Below, one piece after another: positions 7,403 to 14,677 of a stretch of DNA of 35,312 nucleotides; positions within the stretch are counted from its first letter, which is position 1, and every line of letters starts with the position of its first letter. The stretch lies in IMG/VR virus record IMGVR_UViG_3300023179_000289, positions 1 to 35,312 of that record; one strand, given 5' to 3'. The DNA is from a virus. The notes under the pieces are model-generated. The model searched no databases. It was not told the origin of the DNA and saw only the letters and a program-made list of their open reading frames with translations. The translations under genes and the position numbers were made by a program.

Positions 7403-9408
7403 TGCCAGCAGAAGGATCAGTCTTTGATGGATTCACAAGTATCATCGCGCAAGACGCAGATACTCATCCATCGTATTTACCAGAATCTGTAGTATCAGAA
7501 TCGGTAAATAGGACATTCCGAGGTGGTATTAACCGGACAAGACCAAGCATTCGGAACATACCGATTATCGCTGGAGCGGGACAAGATGAGACTATCGTTA
7601 ACGATATTCTTGGTGGTAGTTTCCAAGGCGCGTATCCGTATCGGGCGACTAACTTTAGAACAAACGATGGGATTCTGCTATCAGTATCTGGGATTATCTA
7701 CTTCCTCAAGATCGTAAACAACCGAGCATTTGCCTACAAGATCATCGAAGGTAACGATCCGGGTATGATGCACACATGGTTCGTGCAAGCTGAAGATCGG
7801 GCGTATATCCAAAATGGCTACCAGAATGCGATAGCATGGGATGGAGTATTAGGAACTCTGACAGCAAATGAAATCCAAAACGGAGACTACTGCGAGATTG
7901 TATCGGTCGGAACTACAGACTTCACTATAATCGGCGCACCATCCAATACAGTTGGCGTTAAGTTCACCGCAGTCATCACAGACACTCAAAGAGGAACGGG
8001 AACAGGAACAGTCAAGCTGCCTGCCTACCGACTGAATCCATACTTGGCAAAGATGCCGATTGGAACGATCATGGAGTATGCCTTCGGGCGGGTCTTCGTA
8101 GCTGATAGGTTCAACCAAATCTACGCATCTGACATCATTTATGGTGGTGGGTTTACTGACACAAAGAATACCGAAAACTTCACAGAGATTGGATATTGGG
8201 CAGAAGGCGGGGCATTCTCAACACCTGCCATGATGGGAAATATCACAGGGATGAAGGTCATGCCACAGATTGGAACTAACCTTCGCGGCCAAGGCGAGCT
8301 TGTAGTCCTTACTGGTAACGGAGCGTTCTCAATGGATGTGTCTATCCCAAGAAGCCAATGGAATACTTCAAATATCCAGCGCATCTCACTCCTTGGGCGA
8401 GGATGCACATCTCCATACCTTGGACTTGCCAACTCGGAGCTTTGGTTTAGGTCACACGATGGTTGGGCATTCTACTCCAACAGTCAATCTGAGTTTGCCA
8501 GATACTTCTCACTTCGTAAACTATCGAGGGAAGTGAACAAGTGGGTATCAAATGATACCCCATGGTTGAAGCAATTCGCTTCTACGATGTTTTTCAACAA
8601 CTATATTATCAGCACAGTAGCACCACAGACCTATCGCGCAGAAGGTGTAGAAGGGCTGAATAGGTATCATAGGGGTATGGTAGTTCTCGACCTCGACCAA
8701 TCTTCTTCACCCGCACCGGATGCACAGCTTCAATTTCGTTGGAATGGTATCTGGACTGGCATTAGACCAACTCAACTTCTTACTGCATTGATAACAGGAG
8801 AAAAAAGGGGATTCGGATTCTCGTTTGATAAAGACAACAAGAACCGACTTTACGAGTTCACCATAGCCCAAGGTGACGACTACGGCCCAAATGGAAGCAG
8901 GCAGATTGATTCCTTCTTCACAACTGGTAGGTATGACTTCAATCGAAGCGGGGCTACCAACAAGTTCCTCCGCAAGAAGATTACTGGTGGAGAAATGTGG
9001 ATGAGTGAGATTAAAGGACAGGTAGAAAGCGATGTTGATTTCCGTGCTGACTCTAACCCATGTTGGTCACAACTAAAAGTTCCTACGACATTCGGGTGTG
9101 ATCCATGTTCACCAGTAGTAACTGAATGCTTTCCACAACGAGGCGGTAATCGCTACAAACGCTACAAGTTTAACACGCCAGACCCAAGTGAGTGTAATGA
9201 CTTAGCAGGCATTCCATCGGTAGAAGGAAGCGAGTTTCAAATCAGAGTTCATTTAACCGGAGCAGCTACAGTTGACCGAGTAAGGTTGATGGCAAACATC
9301 AAGAACAACGATGACTCTCCAGTTGGTGACTGCCCCGAAGAAAATCAAGAATGTGAACCATTTTTGTGTTGCCAAGAGAAATATTGGGAATACAATATCG
9401 TAAATTAA
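7402..9408 (+). CDS. Nozzle-like tail protein (tail tubular protein B type)
   Basis: 668 residues. The chain reads as a strand-rich, propeller-like structural protein (GELVVLTGNGAFSMDVS, RISLLGRGCTSPYLGLANSELWFRS, FASTMFFNNYIISTV, GFGFSFDKDNKNRLYEFT). Its size, N-terminal segment on initial parameters (YRATNFRTNDGILLSVSG) and neighbours fit podoviral nozzle proteins such as T7 gp12, though this is a fold-and-context call. Residues about 153-204 hold an inserted small beta domain (NGDYCEIVSVGTTDF...GTGTGTVK) shared with the tailspike at 4694. The C-terminus is Cys-rich (CDPCSPVVTEC, CPEENQECEPFLCC), perhaps for bonding to the Cys-rich fibre starts. A palindrome copy lies at 7592-7607. Confidence 0.6.
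   Translation: MPAEGSVFDGFTSIIAQDADTHPSYLPESVVSESVNRTFRGGINRTRPSIRNIPIIAGAGQDETIVNDILGGSFQGAYPYRATNFRTNDGILLSVSGIIYFLKIVNNRAFAYKIIEGNDPGMMHTWFVQAEDRAYIQNGYQNAIAWDGVLGTLTANEIQNGDYCEIVSVGTTDFTIIGAPSNTVGVKFTAVITDTQRGTGTGTVKLPAYRLNPYLAKMPIGTIMEYAFGRVFVADRFNQIYASDIIYGGGFTDTKNTENFTEIGYWAEGGAFSTPAMMGNITGMKVMPQIGTNLRGQGELVVLTGNGAFSMDVSIPRSQWNTSNIQRISLLGRGCTSPYLGLANSELWFRSHDGWAFYSNSQSEFARYFSLRKLSREVNKWVSNDTPWLKQFASTMFFNNYIISTVAPQTYRAEGVEGLNRYHRGMVVLDLDQSSSPAPDAQLQFRWNGIWTGIRPTQLLTALITGEKRGFGFSFDKDNKNRLYEFTIAQGDDYGPNGSRQIDSFFTTGRYDFNRSGATNKFLRKKITGGEMWMSEIKGQVESDVDFRADSNPCWSQLKVPTTFGCDPCSPVVTECFPQRGGNRYKRYKFNTPDPSECNDLAGIPSVEGSEFQIRVHLTGAATVDRVRLMANIKNNDDSPVGDCPEENQECEPFLCCQEKYWEYNIVN
7592..7607. repeat. 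Dispersed palindrome, copy 3 (spacer TTAA), in coding region
   Basis: CTATCG-TTAA-CGATAT inside the nozzle-like gene, encoding T-I-V-N-D-I; the symmetric core TATCGTTAACGATA is intact. Confidence 0.8.
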
Positions 9409-9413
9409 ATCCA

Positions 9414-9932
9414 ATGGACAATCAAGATTCAAGCCCTGCAATTACATTTCCAAATGTTCCAGATGACTTCTGTCCAACTGGTAACTGGCAGAATGTATTT
9501 CAGCAATTCATTGATGAAGTTCTTACTAACGGAACAATCAATGTGCCGGGGCTTGGCGATGTAACTCCACAGCAAGTTGCTCAAATCAACCAAACTCTTG
9601 CTGACCAGCAAACGCAGATTTCGGCAAACACGACGAACATTGCCAATCTTACTACACAGGTTAATGCTATTCCTGTCATTAAAGCGCGTTATGGTAATAT
9701 CGGCAGTGTTCCTGTTGGTGACTCTATCCAGACTGTATCGTTTGCTGCATTGCCTTCGGCGACCTACGGAATTTCTATTACACCTACCTGCAATGCAACG
9801 ATTGGAACTTCTGCTACACCATTGTTTGCTTTGGTTGATGGCAGCAAAACAACTACAGGATTCTCTATCCGTGTAGAAAACAACCTTTCTCAAATAACAA
9901 GCGTGGACTGGATGGCGGTTCACACTTCGTAA
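9414..9932 (+). CDS. Short tail fibre protein with coiled-coil stalk
   Basis: 172 residues from the ATG at 9414 (MDNQDSSPAITFPNVPDD), chosen because it follows the upstream stop by five bases; longer starts would overlap that gene. Residues about 55-85 (VTPQQVAQINQTLADQ and ISANTTNIANLTTQV) form a heptad-like, Asn/Thr-rich coiled coil typical of trimeric phage stalks. The C-terminal about 85 residues (ARYGNIGSVPVGDS, ITPTCNATIG, VDWMAVHTS) look like a compact beta-sandwich tip; endings of the W-x-A-V-H type are common in fibre heads. Trimeric adhesin or fibre role is inferred. Confidence 0.55.
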   Translation: MDNQDSSPAITFPNVPDDFCPTGNWQNVFQQFIDEVLTNGTINVPGLGDVTPQQVAQINQTLADQQTQISANTTNIANLTTQVNAIPVIKARYGNIGSVPVGDSIQTVSFAALPSATYGISITPTCNATIGTSATPLFALVDGSKTTTGFSIRVENNLSQITSVDWMAVHTS

Positions 9933-9959
9933 TAAACAAGCCATAAAGAAAATAAACAT

Positions 9960-10124
9960 ATGACACCACTAAAAGGAACTGATCCGAAGTTGACGAGCGG
10001 AGGCTCACCCACTCGCGGAATGATTCGTGAAGGTATGGGAAACATGAACCCACCTAACACTGGCAAGAACCCATACTCCAGCGCACCGCTTCCTAAATCT
10101 GGCAAGCCAGTAGGCTCAAAATAA
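9960..10124 (+). CDS. Small Gly/Pro/Lys-rich structural-region protein
   Basis: 54 residues with no predicted fold: M-T-P-L-K-G-T-D-P-K followed by GGSPTRGMIREGMGNMNPPN and a KSGKPVGSK tail. Low-complexity basic peptides of this kind occur between tail genes in many podovirus-like genomes, function unknown. The gene starts 27 bases after the fibre gene with an A-rich leader and ends directly in front of palindrome copy 4. Confidence 0.5.
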   Translation: MTPLKGTDPKLTSGGSPTRGMIREGMGNMNPPNTGKNPYSSAPLPKSGKPVGSK

Positions 10125-10140
10125 TTATCGGAAACGATAA
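10125..10140. repeat. Dispersed palindrome, copy 4 (spacer GAAA)
   Basis: TTATCG-GAAA-CGATAA, perfect arms, filling the gap between the small protein at 9960 and the HNH gene, two bases before its ATG at 10143. A degenerate copy with one extra C, TATCCGTAAACGATA, follows at 10147-10161 in the first codons of the HNH gene. Confidence 0.9.
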
Positions 10141-10142
10141 AA

Positions 10143-10811
10143 ATGGTATCCGTAAACGATAGTTGTTGCTCATCTTCTTTGGATCGCAAATTTAAAGTTG
10201 GCGATACCAGAGAGGATGGCTATCGTTTTTCGCAATACCAAAAAAGAAAAAATAGTCTTGGGCAAATCATTGTTTATGAGCAATGGCTATCTCCAGATGT
10301 TTACGATAAAGAGCGATCAGCAAGGCTTGCAAGAGACAGGGAAAGGAAAAGAAAACATAGGGAAAATCCAGAGTATAGGAAAAGGCACAATGAATATATA
10401 AGAAATCAAAGAAAAAGCCCAGAGTTTAGAGAAAAAGACAATAAATACAGAAGCGAAAAAAACAAAATAAGAAGGGCTACCGACGAGCTATTTAGGCTTA
10501 AATGCAGTATGAGGTGTATTATTGCTCAAGCATTTAGATTAAATGGATACAAAAAAAAATCTAAATCTGAAAAAATACTTGGTTGCTCATGGGGTTTTTT
10601 GAAATCATATATTGAAGCCAGATTTCAAGATGGTATGTCGTGGGAGAATCGTAATGAATGGCACATCGACCATATTATTCCACACTCGAAAGCCAAAACA
10701 AAGAAAGATGTAATAAGATTAAATCACTACACAAACCTTCGCCCTTTATGGGCAAAAGATAATCTTATTAAAGCAGACAATTTGATAGAGGAACAATTAA
10801 ACTTAATCTAA
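10143..10811 (+). CDS. HNH endonuclease (free-standing, homing type)
   Basis: 222 residues. The C-terminal part holds the HNH nuclease signature: WHIDHIIPHSKA (first H plus DH), then LNHYTNLRPLWAKDN with the N and final residues. Residues about 60-115 are highly basic with repeated Tyr-Arg-Lys segments (RKRHNEYIRNQR, YRSEKNKIRR), suited to DNA contact. It sits between tail and connector genes and reads more A-rich than its neighbours, as expected for a mobile homing endonuclease that invades phage genomes. The target site is unknown. Its start lies immediately after palindrome copy 4. Confidence 0.85.
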   Translation: MVSVNDSCCSSSLDRKFKVGDTREDGYRFSQYQKRKNSLGQIIVYEQWLSPDVYDKERSARLARDRERKRKHRENPEYRKRHNEYIRNQRKSPEFREKDNKYRSEKNKIRRATDELFRLKCSMRCIIAQAFRLNGYKKKSKSEKILGCSWGFLKSYIEARFQDGMSWENRNEWHIDHIIPHSKAKTKKDVIRLNHYTNLRPLWAKDNLIKADNLIEEQLNLI

Positions 10812-10813
10812 GT

Positions 10814-11776
10814 ATGGCTGACACATTAGAAGAAATGGTTGAGATTGTTAAAGGGTTTTGTGGTGATTCAGGTGTATGCTCTTACGATAGAGCCGTTAAA
10901 TCCATAAACCAAGCGCGACGACTGCTCTGGAATAAGCGCAATTGGACTACACAAGAAGAGTATGTCCAAATTTGCTGCGTGAACGATTGCTTTACGCTTC
11001 CGTCTCGATATGAGCAAATCAGACTGGCGTGGATTGGAAATGAATCTGCCAGTCTCGGAGACGAATGGTTCAATGCGACCAATGCTTTCGCGCTTCATGC
11101 GGATCACTCATGCCATAGGGGGATCGTAGAGGTAGGAGGACTCCATGTTCTCTTCCGCGACTACACAACGCATCCATACCAAATCGGGGTAATGGCCGAG
11201 GAAGCTGAAGACATCGGCGTAGAGTTGATGTTTGAAGCGCAAGACCAGTATGACACCTACCACAAAGTTAAGGTGACTACTGCCAATCCTCCAACGCTGG
11301 CGAAATCTGATCTCCTTGTGAAAGGAATTCGGGCAGTCAGCAAGCCAGTAACCAAAGGCAGGATTCGCGTGTATGCCTATGATACAGCATTAGAAGCAAA
11401 AACTCTCATTGCTATCTACCAACCTAATGATGCTCACCCTACATTTCGTAGGTTCAAAGCACCGAGGACTTGCGAGTGTATCACGCTTTACGCATCCAAA
11501 AAATACTTTGATCTAACTGATCCAAAGGAACTGATGGAGTTTAGCGCGGATGCAATGATCTATGCTGTTCTTGCATTGAACTCGCGTGAGAATCGTAAGG
11601 CACAGGAGTTCTTGAGCAACCTCGCCCTTGCCGTGCAGGAGCAAGAAAAAGAAATGGAGAATGTTGAGATACCAACAGCAGGGCCAATCCGCTTCGCTAA
11701 CTATAGTCGGGCAGAGAACCTAATCGGGTCTGACCTACTATCTCCATCACCAAACGACTACTTCCTCTACCGATGA
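10814..11776 (+). CDS. Connector / tail-tube-like protein (tail tubular protein A type candidate)
   Basis: 320 residues, starting two bases after the HNH stop. The N-terminus is helical (TLEEMVEIVKGFCGD, AVKSINQARRLLWNKRNWTTQEEYV), followed by beta-rich segments (FTLPSRYEQIRLAWIGN, KGRIRVYAYD) and a helical C-terminus (AMIYAVLALNSRENRKAQEFLSNLALAVQEQE). Helix-bundle adaptors with an RLLW-x-K-R/E-W-like start occur in podoviral connectors next to the nozzle gene. It contains several Cys (GFCGDSGVC, ICCVNDC). It overlaps the cupin gene by ATGA. The role is inferred from position and layout. Confidence 0.5.
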   Translation: MADTLEEMVEIVKGFCGDSGVCSYDRAVKSINQARRLLWNKRNWTTQEEYVQICCVNDCFTLPSRYEQIRLAWIGNESASLGDEWFNATNAFALHADHSCHRGIVEVGGLHVLFRDYTTHPYQIGVMAEEAEDIGVELMFEAQDQYDTYHKVKVTTANPPTLAKSDLLVKGIRAVSKPVTKGRIRVYAYDTALEAKTLIAIYQPNDAHPTFRRFKAPRTCECITLYASKKYFDLTDPKELMEFSADAMIYAVLALNSRENRKAQEFLSNLALAVQEQEKEMENVEIPTAGPIRFANYSRAENLIGSDLLSPSPNDYFLYR

Positions 11777-12261
11777 CGCTGACAATTCCAGATAAGATTG
11801 ATGCAAGGAACGTAGTTGGATATGGTGATCCAGACTACGAGCTAAACTTGATGGACTTGGAGATTCTAAAACTTCCTCCACGTGAATGTCCGTTGGTTCA
11901 CAAGTTCACTCCGGGGATGTATATTCGGGAAATCTATATGCCGAAGGATACGATTCTCACAACCTTGCTCCATCTGACTACGCATCCATTTTTCGTGATG
12001 AAGGGTGATGTGACTGTCTGGTATCATGGCATTCCTGCCCATCGTTACAAAACGGGCTACAGTGGCATTACAGAAGCAGGAACAAGGCGTATGCTCTACA
12101 CGCATAGAGATACAATCTGGACTACCTGCCATGTCACAGACTTAACTGATCCAGACGAAATTATTGACAGCATCACTTCCAGAGACTTTAATCCTCACAT
12201 CGCCAAGGAAGACCCAAGGGTGCAGAAGTGGCGGCACAATCGAACCGACTTAATCAAATGA
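11773..12261 (+). CDS. Cupin-fold phage protein
   Basis: 162 residues. The segment from about residue 75 reads FFVMKGDVTVWYHG...EAGTRRMLYTHRDTIWTTCHVTD, the G-D-V then AGT-R-x-L-x-x-H-x-D-T-x-W-x-x-H pattern of small cupin-like proteins found in phage structural regions. Their role is unsettled; some sit in virions. It overlaps both neighbours by ATGA (11773 and 12258), so it is made with the connector and the internal virion protein. The fold call is from pattern only. Confidence 0.55.
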   Translation: MTLTIPDKIDARNVVGYGDPDYELNLMDLEILKLPPRECPLVHKFTPGMYIREIYMPKDTILTTLLHLTTHPFFVMKGDVTVWYHGIPAHRYKTGYSGITEAGTRRMLYTHRDTIWTTCHVTDLTDPDEIIDSITSRDFNPHIAKEDPRVQKWRHNRTDLIK

Positions 12262-13358
12262 GATTTCTTCTACCAAACCCATTAGGCAACGACAAACATT
12301 CTCAGATGTTTCACTCCAGCGGATTCGCTATTGCTGCTGGTGTGGTTGCTGTAGGTGCGGCGGCAGGGTCGGCAGCTATCTCCATGTCGGCAGCGGATAG
12401 GGCAAAAAGAGCGCAAGGTGCAGCATCTAAACAATTTCAAAAACAACAAAGAAAAGCTACCAAAGGATTTGTTAAGGGACAAGAACAAGTCCAAGGAATG
12501 ATTGGTGAAGTCAAGGCTCCAGAGTATAACCTTGGAGCAATGATCGGTGACGCTGGTCAGATTTCAGATTACTATCGTAAACAACTTGAGACATTCCAGC
12601 CCGGAGCAGCACAGCAACGTCAGCAAGCGCAGACTCAAATTGGGCAAGCAATGGACGTGATCTCCACTTACCTCCGTGGAGATATACCACAAGATGTCAA
12701 AGATCAGATCACGCGCAATGTTGCTGAAAGTGCTGGCGCAGGATTCAACCCAGCAACAGCAGGAAGGGCTGGCGGATTCCAAGCAGCACAAGGGCAGATG
12801 GCGCGTAACCTTGGATTGACTTCACTTGATATTCAAAGACAAGGATTGGCAGCAATGCCATCAGTTCAAAACACGGCAATGAACTGGCAGCAGTTGGCGC
12901 GAGCATTCACAGCAGACCCACTCGATGTAGGAAGACTACAACTTGGCTACCAAACTGCCCAAGCAGAAGTTGGCTTGCAAAAAGCTAAGATGACAGGTGA
13001 TGTGTTCAAGAACATTTACGCAGCACAATCCGGTTTGGCAGATCAAATCTACGGAGCGAATAAGGAAAACATTGCTTCAAGTTACGCAGCACAGCAAGCA
13101 GTCGGTCAAGGTGTCTCTGACATTGGTAAGGCTACCTCTGGCGCGTTGATGGGAATGAGTGGTGCTGCTGGAATGATGGGAACATCAACAACGCCAAATG
13201 CTGGAGGATTCTATGGTGGAGAAATAGGTGCGGCCAACGCATATAAGGTAGCCCCATCACAATTATCATATCAAAAACCTACAGGTGGATTTATGGGTAT
13301 TGGTGGAACCAGTGGCGGTTATTACTATGACCCATCTGGGGTATATGGAAGATCATAA
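12258..13358 (+). CDS. Internal virion protein, candidate ejected membrane-channel protein (gp14-like position)
   Basis: 366 residues from the ATG at 12258, preferred because it overlaps the upstream stop as ATGA; a GTG start at 12228 is possible. Residues 22-43 are a long hydrophobic Ala/Gly segment (GFAIAAGVVAVGAAAGSAA), followed by a Gln/Lys/Ala-rich helical region (QFQKQQRKATKGFVKGQEQV) and Ala/Gln-rich helices, then a Gly/Met-rich tail (GMSGAAGMMG). A hydrophobic start plus long amphipathic Gln-rich helices is the usual look of the smallest ejection protein of podoviruses (T7 gp14 type). It is followed by two larger internal proteins, consistent with that order. Confidence 0.5.
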   Translation: MRFLLPNPLGNDKHSQMFHSSGFAIAAGVVAVGAAAGSAAISMSAADRAKRAQGAASKQFQKQQRKATKGFVKGQEQVQGMIGEVKAPEYNLGAMIGDAGQISDYYRKQLETFQPGAAQQRQQAQTQIGQAMDVISTYLRGDIPQDVKDQITRNVAESAGAGFNPATAGRAGGFQAAQGQMARNLGLTSLDIQRQGLAAMPSVQNTAMNWQQLARAFTADPLDVGRLQLGYQTAQAEVGLQKAKMTGDVFKNIYAAQSGLADQIYGANKENIASSYAAQQAVGQGVSDIGKATSGALMGMSGAAGMMGTSTTPNAGGFYGGEIGAANAYKVAPSQLSYQKPTGGFMGIGGTSGGYYYDPSGVYGRS

Positions 13359-13361
13359 TTT

Positions 13362-14669
13362 ATGTCTATCGCAGAACTCATAATGACAGGAACCAACCGC
13401 GCATCGGAATCTACCGCATGGGTTGGAGATTCTTTGGCTAAACTTGGTCAGAATGTAGGACAAGCCTTGGCACAACGCGAGCAGCAGAAGCAAGCGCAGG
13501 AGATGCTGCCATTCTTGCAACAAGGTATGCAGGAGTCGATGGCACTTGCTGGACAAGGGCAATCTGGGGCAGCGTATAGTAAGATGCTTGGTATGTTGAC
13601 TCCAGAAGTGATGAATAACCCACAGTCAATGACACTTGTTAAGTTGGGATTTGATGCTATCGGAAAGTCAACTGATGATTTTCTGTATAGTCAGAAGACT
13701 GGAACTAGCGGACTTGAATCCATGCTTCCAATTCTTGCGATGACAAATCCGCAACTCGCAGCAAACCTATCATCACAATTACATACGAATAAACAAGATT
13801 ATACAACTCCTAATGAATTTGTTGGCCCAACTAATGAGAAAGTTGAACCGGAACTTCCAACAAAAGGCGGAATGGAACCTCGTATTATTCCAGAAGGAGC
13901 TTCTCTAAATGCTATACCACAAACTCCATCTGCTGTAGCTACTCCAAGCCAAGTAGGGCCAACAGAGCAAGCAAATCCACCATCTAAAACGCAAGTAATA
14001 GTAGCAAAAGGGTTTGAGGACATAGACAAAAAATTAAAATCTGGAGTTCCGTTTAGTTCTGTAATGGCTGAATCAACAAAAATGATATGGCCTAAAGATC
14101 AAGTTGAGAAATATTCTAAAGGCTTCATAGCGATTCCAAGACTCGCAAAGTATATTCCCGGCGCTGAAGGCATTGCAAAGCTAGACGATCCAGAGACATT
14201 AAGACAAAAAGGAATGAACATCTCATCAAAAGGCGGTGTATCATTAAGTTTTGAAAACGTAGACCCTCTTTATGATTATCAAGAATCAAACAAGCCATTT
14301 AGAGATACAGTAAACGAGGCCATTTCAACATTGGATGCAGATAACGGCCTGCAAAGAGCAATAAAAATACTAGGCGGATTTGAGAATGTTTCTTTTACAA
14401 CATTGTCTGGGAAAGATTATATTACCTACGAAGAAGATGGTAAAAAGAAAAAGATAGAAGTCAAAAATGATACCCGTAAAGCTGCGACATATATACTCGG
14501 AGTTCCGCAAGCGGCGAAGAATGCAATGATGCCTCTATACGGAACGGAGATTGATATTCCTGCTGTCGGATCAAAAATAGATGTTAAATCATTAGAGGGA
14601 AAGATTGGAACTGATCCAAAAACTGGGAAACAATTTAAGATTGTAAACGGACAACCAGTGCCTCTATAA
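13362..14669 (+). CDS. Internal virion protein of unknown fold (middle ejection protein position)
   Basis: 435 residues, starting in the context AATTTATG three bases after the previous stop. The N-terminal 130 residues are Gln/Ala/Met-rich helices (QALAQREQQKQAQEMLPF, GLESMLPILAM). A Pro/Thr-rich linker follows (about residues 145-205), then a mixed domain (KGFEDIDKKLKSG, SLSFENVDPLYDY, KDYITYEEDGKKKKIEV) and a C-terminal KTGKQFKIVNGQPVPL. It lies between the gp14-like protein and the giant protein. A part in the internal core is inferred from location; the family is not recognised. Confidence 0.45.
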   Translation: MSIAELIMTGTNRASESTAWVGDSLAKLGQNVGQALAQREQQKQAQEMLPFLQQGMQESMALAGQGQSGAAYSKMLGMLTPEVMNNPQSMTLVKLGFDAIGKSTDDFLYSQKTGTSGLESMLPILAMTNPQLAANLSSQLHTNKQDYTTPNEFVGPTNEKVEPELPTKGGMEPRIIPEGASLNAIPQTPSAVATPSQVGPTEQANPPSKTQVIVAKGFEDIDKKLKSGVPFSSVMAESTKMIWPKDQVEKYSKGFIAIPRLAKYIPGAEGIAKLDDPETLRQKGMNISSKGGVSLSFENVDPLYDYQESNKPFRDTVNEAISTLDADNGLQRAIKILGGFENVSFTTLSGKDYITYEEDGKKKKIEVKNDTRKAATYILGVPQAAKNAMMPLYGTEIDIPAVGSKIDVKSLEGKIGTDPKTGKQFKIVNGQPVPL

Positions 14670-14677
14670 TAAACAAT

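Noticed and set aside
180-9932. Diversity-generating retroelement acting on the fibre genes
   Set aside because: No reverse transcriptase and no template/variable repeat pair with adenine-biased differences were found in the window.
9429-9959. Minus-strand 176-codon open frame opposite the coiled-coil fibre gene
   Set aside because: Lies entirely over a well-supported plus-strand gene, with Arg/Cys-rich composition typical of antisense shadows.
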